The notes under the pieces: generated by a model
What the model was told of the DNA's origin: nothing
Seen by the model: only the letters and a program-made list of their open reading frames with translations
The model's database searches: none
From: an uncultured Porphyromonadaceae bacterium
GTDB lineage: Bacteria > Bacteroidota > Bacteroidia > Bacteroidales > UBA11471
Reading direction: 5' to 3'
NCBI GenBank assembly: GCA_900547555.1
Contig: URHG01000006.1
Span: forward strand, 1-64,000
DNA length: 64,000 nt
Part shown: positions 8,377-17,524 of the stretch, piece after piece
Position numbering within the stretch: position 1 is the stretch's first letter
How the letters are laid out: the number at the start of each line of letters is the position of its first letter
Made by a program: the position numbers and the translations under genes

Positions 8377-9486
8377 TTACAATTCGCTTTCTTTCAGACG
8401 TTCGGCATTTTCGGCGACGATAAGATGGTCGATGCAATCTTGAATATCGCCATCCATAAATGCCGACAAGTTGTAAATGGTGTAGTTGATGCGATGGTCG
8501 GTAATGCGCCCCTGCGGATAATTGTAGGTGCGGATCTTGGCCGAACGGTCGCCGGTCGACACCATCGTTTTACGTTTGCTGGCAATGTCGTCGATATATT
8601 TCTGGTGCTCTTTGTCATAGATGAAAGTACGGAGACGAGAGAGCGCACGCTCTTTATTTTTGGGTTGGTCGCGTGTTTCGGTACATTCGATCAGAATCTC
8701 CTCGACTTCGCCTGTGTTGGGATTTTTCCAGTTATACCGTAAACGTACGCCCGATTCCACTTTATTGACATTCTGCCCGCCTGCGCCGCCGCTTCGGAAT
8801 GTATCCCATTTGATTTCACCTTCGTTTATCTCTACGTCGAATGGTTCGGCTTCGGGCAGTACGGCGACCGATGCAGCCGATGTATGTACCCGGCCTTGCG
8901 TTTCTGTTGCAGGGACACGTTGCACGCGGTGAACTCCCGATTCGTATTTCAGCGTACCGTAGACTTTTTGTCCCGATACCGAGCAGATGATTTCCTTGAA
9001 CCCTCCGGCAGCCCCCTCGCTTGCACTCGATATTTCGAGTTTCCAGCCTTTCATTTCACAGTATTTTGCATACATGCGGAATAAGTCTCCGGCAAACAAG
9101 GCCGCTTCATCGCCGCCTGTTCCTCCACGTATTTCGAGTATGGCGTTGCGGTCGTCTTGCGGGTCGGCCGGGACGAGCAGGAGTTTTATCTCCTCTTCGA
9201 TGGAGGGAATTTGCGATTGACTGTTGTCCAATTCTTCCCGGGCCATTTCACGCATCTCGGGATCATTCTCGCTATCTAGTATTTCCCGAGCCTCATCTAT
9301 ATTTCTCAGTAGACCGGCGTAGCGTTTGCGGGCATTGTCTATTTTTTCGAGGTCGCTGTATTCTTTGGTGAGTTTGGCAAAGCGTTTCCGGTCGTTGATG
9401 ACTTCGGGGTCGGTGATAAGCGTACTTACTTCTTGAAAACGCAATGACAAACCTTCTAATTTTTCTAATAACTTATTGTCGCTCAT
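8377..9486 (-). CDS. prfA: Peptide chain release factor 1
   Basis: RF1 releases proteins at UAA and UAG. The protein has 369 residues from MSDNKLLEKLEG. The codon-recognition PAT tripeptide is seen in RVPATETQGRVHTS, and the GGQ catalytic loop in SGGAGGQNVNKVESG. PAT, not SPF, identifies RF1 and not RF2. The start was moved 7 codons inward from the longest frame to the family N-terminus. A TATATTTG -7 element lies just upstream (plus 9505-9512). Confidence 0.96.
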   Translation of the reverse strand: MSDNKLLEKLEGLSLRFQEVSTLITDPEVINDRKRFAKLTKEYSDLEKIDNARKRYAGLLRNIDEAREILDSENDPEMREMAREELDNSQSQIPSIEEEIKLLLVPADPQDDRNAILEIRGGTGGDEAALFAGDLFRMYAKYCEMKGWKLEISSASEGAAGGFKEIICSVSGQKVYGTLKYESGVHRVQRVPATETQGRVHTSAASVAVLPEAEPFDVEINEGEIKWDTFRSGGAGGQNVNKVESGVRLRYNWKNPNTGEVEEILIECTETRDQPKNKERALSRLRTFIYDKEHQKYIDDIASKRKTMVSTGDRSAKIRTYNYPQGRITDHRINYTIYNLSAFMDGDIQDCIDHLIVAENAERLKESEL

Positions 9487-9504
9487 AAATTGGCAATTTG
9501 AGCG

Positions 9505-9512
9505 CAAATATA
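9505..9512 (-). promoter_or_regulatory. -7 element upstream of prfA-pyrF
   Basis: TATATTTG read on the minus strand, 19 bases before the prfA start. No good -33 match was found, so support is moderate. Confidence 0.45.
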
Positions 9513-9615
9513 CAAAATCACCACGGAACTTTTACATCGAGGCGGAACTAAATTCGTCTCTATCGACAGTCGGTTTTTCTTATTGTTTTTGACGGGAGGG
9601 ATAAGACCGGTTTAT

Positions 9616-11907
9616 TTATTCCATATCTTCGTTGTGGAATTTATGTTTTTTATTACCGAAAGTAAAGCGGTAATTTATAATGAAATGGAATATGTTTCCG
9701 GTTTCGACACGAGATTTGCTTATATGCGATTTATAGGTATAGGTCAACTGTTCGTATTCGGTATCGTATGCACCTTTGAAAAACGGATTATAGGTATAAA
9801 AACTGAAATTCCAGTTGTCGATATTGTACGTAACTTGTATGTTCACGCCTATCTGTCGAGATGATAGTACGGTTGTGGACGGGTTGAAATTTTTATTGAT
9901 GTAACTGCAACTGGCGTTGACCGAAAAACCTTTGTACATAAAATATGTATATCCGCCGATTCCGAAAAAAGCATTGTAATGAAAATTTTTCCATAACGAA
10001 GAGCTCATATGGGCGTATGCTCCTTCTGCACCTACGACCAGTCGCTGAGGAATGATTTCATATTGTACGTTTAGACCGTATTGTTGCGAGAAGGCGAGTC
10101 CTCCGTTTTCTTTTCGGGAGATGAACATGCCCTGTTTTTCTGTGTAATCGATCTTTTCATACATGGTTCGGGTCTTGCCATTGTTTTGGATATAAGGCAT
10201 CAGTGTGAGATTGTTTCGGGTCCATGTATAGCTGATCCGGCCGTTGAATTTCCATTCGTTTTTCAGCGCGGGATTGCCTGTGTGGAGCATATATTCGTTG
10301 TCTTTGTATTCTGTGGCGGTCATGTCCGAGGCAGAGGGTTGCGTACTTTTAAAAGAGGCCTTTATTCGCAAGTTATGCGCTTTTTTCGTAAAAGTGAGTT
10401 GTAGGGAGGGTATGAACTGGTGGTCGAATGACGACCGGTTTCTCGTCCGGCTGAACGATAATTGTTCGGCCAAACGGAATTGTAAATTCAACCTGTTTTT
10501 TATCCGATAATCATAAGTGGCGTATAAACGAGTGTTGCCTCGGTTCAGATAGACGTCCGATACGTTTCCTTCCCGAGTGTTACGGTCGTTGGTACGAGTA
10601 AAGTCCTGATAACCTTCCACACTGAGAGAAGAACGGTTCTTGAATGTTTTGCTGTAACTGGTTTTGAAACTCGTATGCCAACTTTTCTCATCGGTGGCGT
10701 TGCTGTAAGACGAGGTTATCACGTCGTCGGTGTGGTAGGCATACCAGCGTTTGTAATCGTTGTTACCGCGATTTCCATACCATTCTACCCGTAGGCGTTG
10801 TTCGTTTTTCAGTACACGGTTATACCGCATTCTCAGGGCAGGTTGTAAATCGAGGGAATGCTTGTTCTCCCGGCGGGTATAGATTCCCGGCATATTGCTG
10901 AATGTTTCACGAGTCCATGTATCGCTTCTTTCCATATTCCTGTTCATGCGGAGAGAAGAATAGAACGTTTGCTTTTTATCTTTATAGATGTAGTTGAAAT
11001 AGCTGCTTAGATAATTGTTGGTTTCTTTCGAAGGAAGTTCGTTCGAGGTGTTGATGATCGTTTGTTCCGGGAGTCCATAAGTCGTTTCGGTGTAACTCTT
11101 GTTACGGTCTTTGGCATGGGTATATTTATCCGATACAGAGAGGGCGAACTCCGATTTCCCTTGAAAATATTGAATCGTTCCGCGACCGCCTCCGTAAGGT
11201 CTGTTCAGTTGTTCTTTTCCGTTGAGGGCGACCGATCCGGCATAGTCGCGTTCTTTCAATATATAGTCGAGAACGACATCGGCTTCCGGGTAATCCGAAC
11301 GGCCGTTGGGATAGAAGTCTACCCGTTTGATGTCTCGTGGATTCAGATTGTTTACTTCTTCTTGTGTCGCTTCCATTCCGTTGATGCAGAAGAATATCTC
11401 CTGATCGAGATAGGTGGGTGTGGAATTCTGCATATTCGCTTTTACTCCGGGTATCATCAAAGATGTCAAGGCGCTGTATCCGTCGTATGCATGGCGTAAT
11501 TGTTCCCGGGTAGGATACACCATTGTTTTGTCTTCGGTACGCACGGTTTGTTTCCCTATTACGGTAACCTCTTGTACTTGTATGGTATTTTCACTCAGGG
11601 TAATGTCTCCGAGACGGATAAGTTTTTCTTCTGTGGGATTCAGTATGAGGGTCAGTTCTTTGTACCCGAGGTAATTGATGCGGAGACGAAGCGCCCTTTT
11701 CCCTTCGGGTACATGCAAGGTAAAGTTGCCTTTGCTATCGGTTACGGTACTTTTTGTAAGCAAAGAATCATTATTGAAGCAACGTACGGCGGCTCCTATC
11801 AGGTCGTTTCGTTGGCTATCGAGTACATGACCTTCTATTTTTATTTCTTGGGCAGATAAAGTGGTAACAAGTAAAAGGCAAAGAAAAAAAAGTATGGATT
11901 TTGACAT
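9616..11907 (-). CDS. TonB-receptor-like outer membrane beta-barrel protein with N-terminal carboxypeptidase regulatory-like domain
   Basis: The protein has 763 residues from MSKSILFFLCLLLVTTLSAQ (signal peptide). Residues about 22-105 form a CarboxypepD_reg-like beta-sandwich (IKIEGHVLDSQRNDLIGAAVRC). A short plug-like region follows (LTSLMIPGVKANMQNSTPTY), and then about 550 residues of aromatic-rich alternating strands typical of an outer-membrane barrel. The plug is shorter than in SusC proteins, no TonB box is evident and no SusD neighbour is present. It fits the outer-membrane beta-barrel family group better than a SusC. Substrate unknown. The last residues lack the usual terminal Phe. 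Confidence 0.8.
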   Translation of the reverse strand: MSKSILFFLCLLLVTTLSAQEIKIEGHVLDSQRNDLIGAAVRCFNNDSLLTKSTVTDSKGNFTLHVPEGKRALRLRINYLGYKELTLILNPTEEKLIRLGDITLSENTIQVQEVTVIGKQTVRTEDKTMVYPTREQLRHAYDGYSALTSLMIPGVKANMQNSTPTYLDQEIFFCINGMEATQEEVNNLNPRDIKRVDFYPNGRSDYPEADVVLDYILKERDYAGSVALNGKEQLNRPYGGGRGTIQYFQGKSEFALSVSDKYTHAKDRNKSYTETTYGLPEQTIINTSNELPSKETNNYLSSYFNYIYKDKKQTFYSSLRMNRNMERSDTWTRETFSNMPGIYTRRENKHSLDLQPALRMRYNRVLKNEQRLRVEWYGNRGNNDYKRWYAYHTDDVITSSYSNATDEKSWHTSFKTSYSKTFKNRSSLSVEGYQDFTRTNDRNTREGNVSDVYLNRGNTRLYATYDYRIKNRLNLQFRLAEQLSFSRTRNRSSFDHQFIPSLQLTFTKKAHNLRIKASFKSTQPSASDMTATEYKDNEYMLHTGNPALKNEWKFNGRISYTWTRNNLTLMPYIQNNGKTRTMYEKIDYTEKQGMFISRKENGGLAFSQQYGLNVQYEIIPQRLVVGAEGAYAHMSSSLWKNFHYNAFFGIGGYTYFMYKGFSVNASCSYINKNFNPSTTVLSSRQIGVNIQVTYNIDNWNFSFYTYNPFFKGAYDTEYEQLTYTYKSHISKSRVETGNIFHFIINYRFTFGNKKHKFHNEDME

Positions 11908-12215
11908 GGTATTTGAGAATGAAATATATTCTTTTTTAAACAAAAGTAATGAACGAACAAAAAATGTTTAGGATAATTATCTATGATTTTATCATGATAT
12001 ACCGAAAACTATATTTTTATTTTGGTGGGTTATGTAGGCTGTCATAAATAATATTTTGAAGAATTGTTTAATGTGCATATCCATGATTATATTTTTGTCG
12101 TTAGACGTATGTCGATTATAAAAAAGTTTCTCCGACGGGTTTTATTTTTCTGCGAAATAAAAAGGGGCTGCCGAAACATTGGCAACCCCTTTTATAAAGG
12201 AAATTGGTTTTATGA
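11908..12215. other. Intergenic region between lon and the barrel protein gene
   Basis: About 308 AT-rich bases. It contains TACTTTTG on the minus strand (11941-11948), a possible -7 element for the barrel gene, and the lon terminator at 12160-12193. A short plus-strand frame starting near 12064 crosses the terminator and antisense lon and is not taken as a gene. Confidence 0.5.
12160..12193 (-). terminator. Terminator downstream of lon
   Basis: Stem AAAAGGGG-TGCC/GGCA-CCCCTTTT with one C-A mismatch and an 8-base loop, located 22 bases past the lon stop. Confidence 0.75.
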
Positions 12216-14693
12216 TTATGCTTTATCGTTACATTCTTTGGGTATGGAAAGGTCTATCGGGTGGGAGACTTTTTCTTGAAGCAGGGCGATGTCGAGAACC
12301 TCTTTTATATCGTGTACATAGTAGAACTTCAATCCTTTAAGATAGTTTTCTTTGATATCTTCGATATCTTTTCGGTTTTCTTCGCAGAGAATAATCTCTT
12401 TGATACCGGCACGCTTTGCCGCAAGAATTTTTTCTTTGATACCCCCGACTGGCAATACGCGGCCTCGGAGTGTGATTTCTCCCGTCATGGCAAGATGAGC
12501 CCGTACTTTACGCTGGGTGAATGTCGAGGCGATAGATGTTACCATCGTAATTCCGGCCGATGGTCCGTCTTTGGGTATGGCCCCTTCGGGTACGTGGATA
12601 TGCAGATTCCAGTGGTTGAATACGTCGTAGTCGATTCCCAGTTGGTCGGCGTGGGCTTTGACATATTGCAAAGCGATAACGGCGGATTCTTTCATTACAT
12701 CTCCCAAATTTCCCGTGAGCGTAAGTTTCTCGCCCTTGTTGCGGCTCAAACTCGATTCGATATAAAGAATTTCTCCTCCGACGGCCGTCCATGCGAGACC
12801 GGTTACTACACCGGCGTAGTCATTCCCCTCATAGCGGTCGCGCATGTATTCCTTCATGCCGAGGTATTCCGTCAGTTCGTCTATGGGTAATTCATGGCTC
12901 CATTGTTCGCCCGACGCTTTTTTTCGAGCAACCTTTCGCATGATTTTCGCGATTTTTTTATCGAGTTCCCGTACACCCGATTCCCGTGTGTACGATTCGA
13001 TAATGGCAGCCATCGTTTTCTTGGGAATATCGAGATCGTCTTTGCTCAAACCATGTTCTTCGAGCTGTTTGGGGACGAGATGGCGTCGGCCTATCTCGAT
13101 TTTTTCTTCCTGTATGTAGCCCGAGACTTCGATGAGCTCCATACGGTCGAGCAGTGGCCGCGAGATGGTGTTCAGGTTGTTGGCTGTGGCAATAAACAAT
13201 ACTTTCGAGAGGTCGTAATCGATATCCAAATAATTATCGTGAAACGCATTGTTCTGTTCCGGGTCGAGCACTTCGAGAAGTGCCGATGCCGGGTCGCCCT
13301 TGAAGTCGTTGCCTATTTTGTCGATTTCGTCGAGAACGAATACCGGATTGGAGGCTCCTGCTTTCTGTATACCCTGAATGATTCGTCCCGGCATAGCTCC
13401 GATATAAGTACGGCGATGCCCTCGTATTTCGGCCTCGTCGTGCAGACCGCCTAATGAGACACGTATATATTTGCGGTTCAGGGCGGCGGCGATCGATTTG
13501 CCCAAAGAGGTTTTTCCCACACCCGGAGGACCGTACAGGCAGATGATGGGAGCTTTCATGTCTCCCCGTAATTTGAGTACGGCAAGGTGTTCGATAATGC
13601 GCTCCTTGACTTTTTCGAGGCCGTAATGGTCTTTGTCGAGTTGCCGTTGGGCATTTTTCAAATTGAAGTTATCTGTCGTGTATTCACCCCACGGCAAGTC
13701 GGTCAACGTTTCGAGGTAGTTGTACTGTACCGAAAAATCGGGAGATTGGGGATAAAGTCGTTCCAGTCGACGTAGCTCTTTATCGAATACTTCTTGGACT
13801 TCTTTACTCCATTTCTTTTGCGCCGCTTTTTGCGAAAGCTCCTCGATATCTTGCTCTTGGCTATTGCCTCCCAACTCGTCCTGTATGGTTTTTATCTGTT
13901 GTTGCAGGAAATGTTCGCGTTGTTGCTGGTTGATATCGGCACGGGTTTTCGATTGGATATCGGCTTTTATTTCGAGTAGCTGAGCTTCTTTGCGTAGGGC
14001 GGCATAGAGGGCGAAAGCACGCTCTTTTACCGTCGGAATATCGAGAAAATCTTGTTTCTGTTGCGGCGTAAAAGGAATATTCGTGCACAAGAAATTGACG
14101 AGATAGAGCATATTACCCATATTGCGCAAGGCAAAAATGAGTTCTCTCGGCGGTTCGGGCATCGCCTTCAACACATCGAGCGTAATGTCTTTCAATGCAT
14201 CGAGCAGCGCTTCGAATTCCTTGTCGTTTTCTTGGGGCATAATTTCGGGTCGGAACGTGATATTTCCGGTAATGTACGGAAAATACGACGTAACCTCATC
14301 GAGGTGAAAACGTTGTTTCCCTTGTAAAATGACTGTCGTATTGCCGTCGGGCATTTCCAGTATCTTGACGATTTCTCCCATAGAACCGATAGGATAGAGG
14401 TCGTCGGTTTCATCGGGATCGTCTTTGTACATGTCCTTCTGGCAGACAACGCCGATGAGTTGTTTCTTTTTGGCGGCTTCGCGTACCAGTTGCAGCGACT
14501 TGGCCCTGCCTACGGTAATAGGAAGGGTTACGCCGGGAAATAACACCATGTTGCGTAAGGGGAGAATCGGTAATTTTTTTTCGTCGAGACCCGGACATTC
14601 GATATCGGGCGATCCGTCGATTTCGGCAAAAATCGTGCCAATATTGGTATTCTCGTCGGTATCGAAAAAGAGGTTTTTATCAGATGAAATCAT
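12216..14693 (-). CDS. lon: ATP-dependent protease Lon
   Basis: AAA+ serine protease that degrades damaged and regulatory proteins in the cytoplasm. The 825 residues are the usual length. Domains in order are the N-terminal LON substrate domain (about 40-240), the AAA+ module with Walker A GPPGVGKTS at 388-396 and Walker B VFVLDEID near 451-458, and the protease domain. The catalytic pair is Ser712 (PKDGPSAG) and Lys755. It is divergent from trmN6. Confidence 0.97.
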   Translation of the reverse strand: MISSDKNLFFDTDENTNIGTIFAEIDGSPDIECPGLDEKKLPILPLRNMVLFPGVTLPITVGRAKSLQLVREAAKKKQLIGVVCQKDMYKDDPDETDDLYPIGSMGEIVKILEMPDGNTTVILQGKQRFHLDEVTSYFPYITGNITFRPEIMPQENDKEFEALLDALKDITLDVLKAMPEPPRELIFALRNMGNMLYLVNFLCTNIPFTPQQKQDFLDIPTVKERAFALYAALRKEAQLLEIKADIQSKTRADINQQQREHFLQQQIKTIQDELGGNSQEQDIEELSQKAAQKKWSKEVQEVFDKELRRLERLYPQSPDFSVQYNYLETLTDLPWGEYTTDNFNLKNAQRQLDKDHYGLEKVKERIIEHLAVLKLRGDMKAPIICLYGPPGVGKTSLGKSIAAALNRKYIRVSLGGLHDEAEIRGHRRTYIGAMPGRIIQGIQKAGASNPVFVLDEIDKIGNDFKGDPASALLEVLDPEQNNAFHDNYLDIDYDLSKVLFIATANNLNTISRPLLDRMELIEVSGYIQEEKIEIGRRHLVPKQLEEHGLSKDDLDIPKKTMAAIIESYTRESGVRELDKKIAKIMRKVARKKASGEQWSHELPIDELTEYLGMKEYMRDRYEGNDYAGVVTGLAWTAVGGEILYIESSLSRNKGEKLTLTGNLGDVMKESAVIALQYVKAHADQLGIDYDVFNHWNLHIHVPEGAIPKDGPSAGITMVTSIASTFTQRKVRAHLAMTGEITLRGRVLPVGGIKEKILAAKRAGIKEIILCEENRKDIEDIKENYLKGLKFYYVHDIKEVLDIALLQEKVSHPIDLSIPKECNDKA

Positions 14694-14864
14694 AGTTAAT
14701 CGTATTTGTCATTTTGTCAGGTTTCGGTTTATTCAGCACTTTGCTGCACAAATTAGCTTATCTTTCTAAATAGCAATTGACGTGCCAAAGTTAATGATTC
14801 TTTATCGACTATGGGTATTATTATATATTTTTGTTTATTTGCCGACGAAAAAGTCCCGAATAAT

Positions 14865-15584
14865 ATGAGCAATCCCTATTTCCGGTTCAAACAATTTACC
14901 GTATGGCATGACCGGTGTGCCATGAAAGTTGGTACCGACGGTGTTTTGATAGGTGCGTGGTGCGATGTCGTTGCATGTAGCCGCATTCTTGATATCGGGT
15001 GTGGAACTGGCCTTATATCTTTGATGGTTGCCCAAAGGACTCCTGATAAGACAATGATAGAGGGTGTGGAAATCGATGTTGTCGCGTCAGGACAAGCTGT
15101 CGAGAATGTCGGTCGTTCGCCGTGGAAAGATAAGATCAGGATTCATGCTTCCGATTTTCTCGATTTCGCAACTTCTGCAACCGCCCGCTACGACCATATT
15201 GTATCGAATCCGCCTTATTTTGAAAAATCGCTTTTGCCCGAAGATGCAGCCCGTCTCACAGCCCGACATACCGAATGTCTTACTTATGAGTCGCTTTTGC
15301 GTGGGGCTGTGTCGCTCTTGCTTCCCGGGGGACGTATATCGCTTATATTTCCGGCCGGATTATATGATTCGGTTTCTGCCATAGCCCGGGAGTGCGGACT
15401 TTTTATCCGGCGTATCATGTGGGTGAGCGGTCGGGAAGGTATGTCCCCCAAGCGGGTGATGGTAGAGTGGGGAAACATGCCGTCCGAGATTAGAGAGGAA
15501 CACACTTTGGCGATCGAGACGGCACCGTTGCAATGGACGCCCGAATATATCGATTTGACGCGCGATTTTTATTTACAGTTGTGA
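14865..15584 (+). CDS. trmN6: tRNA1(Val) A37 N6-methyltransferase (TrmN6/YfiC family)
   Basis: SAM-dependent methyltransferase, 239 residues. Motif I is ILDIGCGTGLISLMVAQR and the amino-methylating motif IV is NPPYF, preceded by the family opening FRFKQFTVWHDRCAMKVGTDG. The start is placed at MSNPYFRFKQF, 18 codons inside the longest frame, as in relatives. TATTTTTG at 14826-14833 is a possible -7 element. YfiC methylates A37 of tRNA1(Val) in E. coli; the target here is inferred. Confidence 0.88.
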   Translation: MSNPYFRFKQFTVWHDRCAMKVGTDGVLIGAWCDVVACSRILDIGCGTGLISLMVAQRTPDKTMIEGVEIDVVASGQAVENVGRSPWKDKIRIHASDFLDFATSATARYDHIVSNPPYFEKSLLPEDAARLTARHTECLTYESLLRGAVSLLLPGGRISLIFPAGLYDSVSAIARECGLFIRRIMWVSGREGMSPKRVMVEWGNMPSEIREEHTLAIETAPLQWTPEYIDLTRDFYLQL

Positions 15585-15588
15585 TAAG

Positions 15589-15627
15589 AGAAAAGGGAAT
15601 ATGTGTTTTTGACATATCCCCTTTTCT
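15589..15627. terminator. Bidirectional terminator between trmN6 and tyrA
   Basis: A 16-base stem (AGAAAAGGGAATATGT against ACATATCCCCTTTTCT) with one A-C mismatch and a 7-base loop. It lies between convergent stop codons. Confidence 0.8.
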
Positions 15628-15643
15628 GTCGAAGGTTTGGGTG

Positions 15644-16417
15644 TTACTTGATATTTTCCCGTAATTGCGTGAGGTATTTTTTCATTCCTGCACTATCTTT
15701 TTGCTTGATGATATTTTGGAGTGTCGACAACTGTTCTTGTATTTTTTCCAGTTGCTCTCCGGTGTGGGGATTGAAGAGAATTTCGGTAAGCAGATAGTCG
15801 TCTTCCGATAACAGGCCTCGGGCGATATTCATGTGTTTTTTGAATGTCGTGCCCGGAGCGTCTTGATGTTTCATCGTGGCGGCGAATACCATCGTCGAAA
15901 CAAACGGGATAGAAAGCGAATAAGCTATCGTCTCGTCGTGTTGCTTGAATGTGTATTCGAAGATGTTGAGGTGCAAACGGCTGTATAGGTCTTTGAAAAA
16001 GACTTTTCCCAAATGATCCGACTCGGTGATGATGATGGCGTTTTCTTCGGACAGACTGCCGAGGTTGGCAAACGTGGGGCCGAACATCGGGTGTGTCGAA
16101 ACGAAAGGCCGTTTGGCTTTCTTGTAAAATTCGGGAAGCCCGGTCTTTACCGAGGCTATGTCGGATATGATACAAGATTCGGGAATGTGCGGCAGAACCG
16201 ATTCGAACGCGGAAATTGTGTATTTGACCGTTGCGGCGTTGATGAGCAGTTCGGGTCTGAAAGCCTCGATTTCTTCCATCGTCGTCATGCGTTGCGTGTT
16301 GAATGTGAAACGCAGCCGTTGAGGGTCGGTGTCATATATGGCGACTTCGTGTTCGAAACTCAATACGTCGGAGAAAAACGAACCCATTTTCCCGGCACCT
16401 AAAATCAGAATCTTCAT
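15644..16417 (-). CDS. tyrA: Prephenate dehydrogenase (tyrosine branch)
   Basis: Converts prephenate to 4-hydroxyphenylpyruvate with NAD(P). The protein has 257 residues, with an N-terminal Rossmann motif MKILILGAGKMGSFF and the family signature HPMFGP near residue 112. The C-terminal helical part is shorter than in the E. coli bifunctional enzyme, and there is no chorismate mutase or ACT domain. It is the last gene of the four-gene aromatic operon and starts 7 bases after the DAHP synthase stop. Confidence 0.9.
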   Translation of the reverse strand: MKILILGAGKMGSFFSDVLSFEHEVAIYDTDPQRLRFTFNTQRMTTMEEIEAFRPELLINAATVKYTISAFESVLPHIPESCIISDIASVKTGLPEFYKKAKRPFVSTHPMFGPTFANLGSLSEENAIIITESDHLGKVFFKDLYSRLHLNIFEYTFKQHDETIAYSLSIPFVSTMVFAATMKHQDAPGTTFKKHMNIARGLLSEDDYLLTEILFNPHTGEQLEKIQEQLSTLQNIIKQKDSAGMKKYLTQLRENIK

Positions 16418-16424
16418 TTCGATA

Positions 16425-17501
16425 TTATTTGTTGATGATGACCATTTGTTGACGTATCGACTCTTCGTGGATCGCAGCCAAAATAGTTTTCATAAACTCT
16501 CCGTCCATATCCATGTTACAAGCTTGTTCCACGCGTTTGTTCAAGATTTCATCATAACGGGTAGCCTGTAAAATAGGCATATCATGCTCTTTTTTATACA
16601 GCCCGATTTCGCGTGAGATGCGCATACGTTTTGCCAACAGGTCGAGCAGCTGGTTATCGAGTTCATCGATTTGCCGACGCAGTTCGTTGAGGTTTTCGGT
16701 ACTTTGTGATGTTTCCCTTATGATAAGCATATCGAGAATATAAGCTAAGACGTCGGGGGTAACTTGTTGCGATGCGTCGCTCCATGCACAATCGGGGTTA
16801 CAGTGCGATTCGATGATGAGCCCGTCAAATCCGAGATCCATAGCTTGCTGGCTGAGCGGAGCTATAAGATCTCGTTTCCCGCCTATGTGGCTGGGGTCGC
16901 ATATAATGGGAATATTCGGAAACCGGCGGCGCAGTTCGATGGGAATGTGCCATTGGGGGAGATTCCGGTAGATACGTTTATCGTATGCGCTGAATCCCCG
17001 GTGAATGACACCTATTTTACGTATTCCGGCATTGTAGATGCGTTCTACGGCACCGATCCATAATTCAAGGTCGGGATTGACCGGGTTTTTGATAAGGATA
17101 GGTATGTCCACGCCTTTCAATGCATCGGCTATCTCTTGCATCGAGAAAGGATTCGCCGCAGTACGGGCACCTATCCAAAGAATATCCACACCGTATTTGA
17201 GTGCTTCGAATACATGGTATTGATTGGCCACTTCGGTCGAAACGTACATGCCTGTTTCTTCCTTCACACGTTTCAGCCAAGGCAGTCCGATACTGCCTAC
17301 ACCTTCGAAACCTCCCGGTTTGGTACGAGGTTTCCATATTCCGGCACGGAATATTTTGATACCTTGTGCGGCCAGCTCTTTGGCGGTTTCGAGTACTTGG
17401 TCTTCGGTCTCGGCGCTGCATGGGCCGGCGATGACGAGCGGGCGTTTGTTTTCGATACCCGGTAGGGTAATCGGTTCCAGATTCATAATTGTGTCTGCCA
17501 T
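16425..17501 (-). CDS. Bifunctional 3-deoxy-7-phosphoheptulonate synthase / chorismate mutase
   Basis: The protein has 358 residues with two domains. The first is a class I-beta (KdsA-like) DAHP synthase, residues about 10-265 (VIAGPCSAETEDQVLETAKE, GIWKPRTKPGGFEGVG, CDPSHIGG). The second is a C-terminal AroQ chorismate mutase, about 270-350 (NLNELRRQIDELDNQLLDLLAKR). One polypeptide therefore supplies the entry step of the shikimate pathway and the branch step towards prephenate, which the flanking pheA and tyrA consume. A fused mutase often serves as the feedback sensor of this enzyme type. Confidence 0.93.
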   Translation of the reverse strand: MADTIMNLEPITLPGIENKRPLVIAGPCSAETEDQVLETAKELAAQGIKIFRAGIWKPRTKPGGFEGVGSIGLPWLKRVKEETGMYVSTEVANQYHVFEALKYGVDILWIGARTAANPFSMQEIADALKGVDIPILIKNPVNPDLELWIGAVERIYNAGIRKIGVIHRGFSAYDKRIYRNLPQWHIPIELRRRFPNIPIICDPSHIGGKRDLIAPLSQQAMDLGFDGLIIESHCNPDCAWSDASQQVTPDVLAYILDMLIIRETSQSTENLNELRRQIDELDNQLLDLLAKRMRISREIGLYKKEHDMPILQATRYDEILNKRVEQACNMDMDGEFMKTILAAIHEESIRQQMVIINK

Positions 17502-17524
17502 AGAATAGGAGTATTTTGTTGTTA

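Noticed and set aside
12064..12279. 71-residue plus-strand frame upstream of and antisense to the end of lon
   Set aside because: Covers the lon terminator and antisense lon codons. A TATTTTTG lies nearby, but no leader or downstream gene on that strand makes sense of it.
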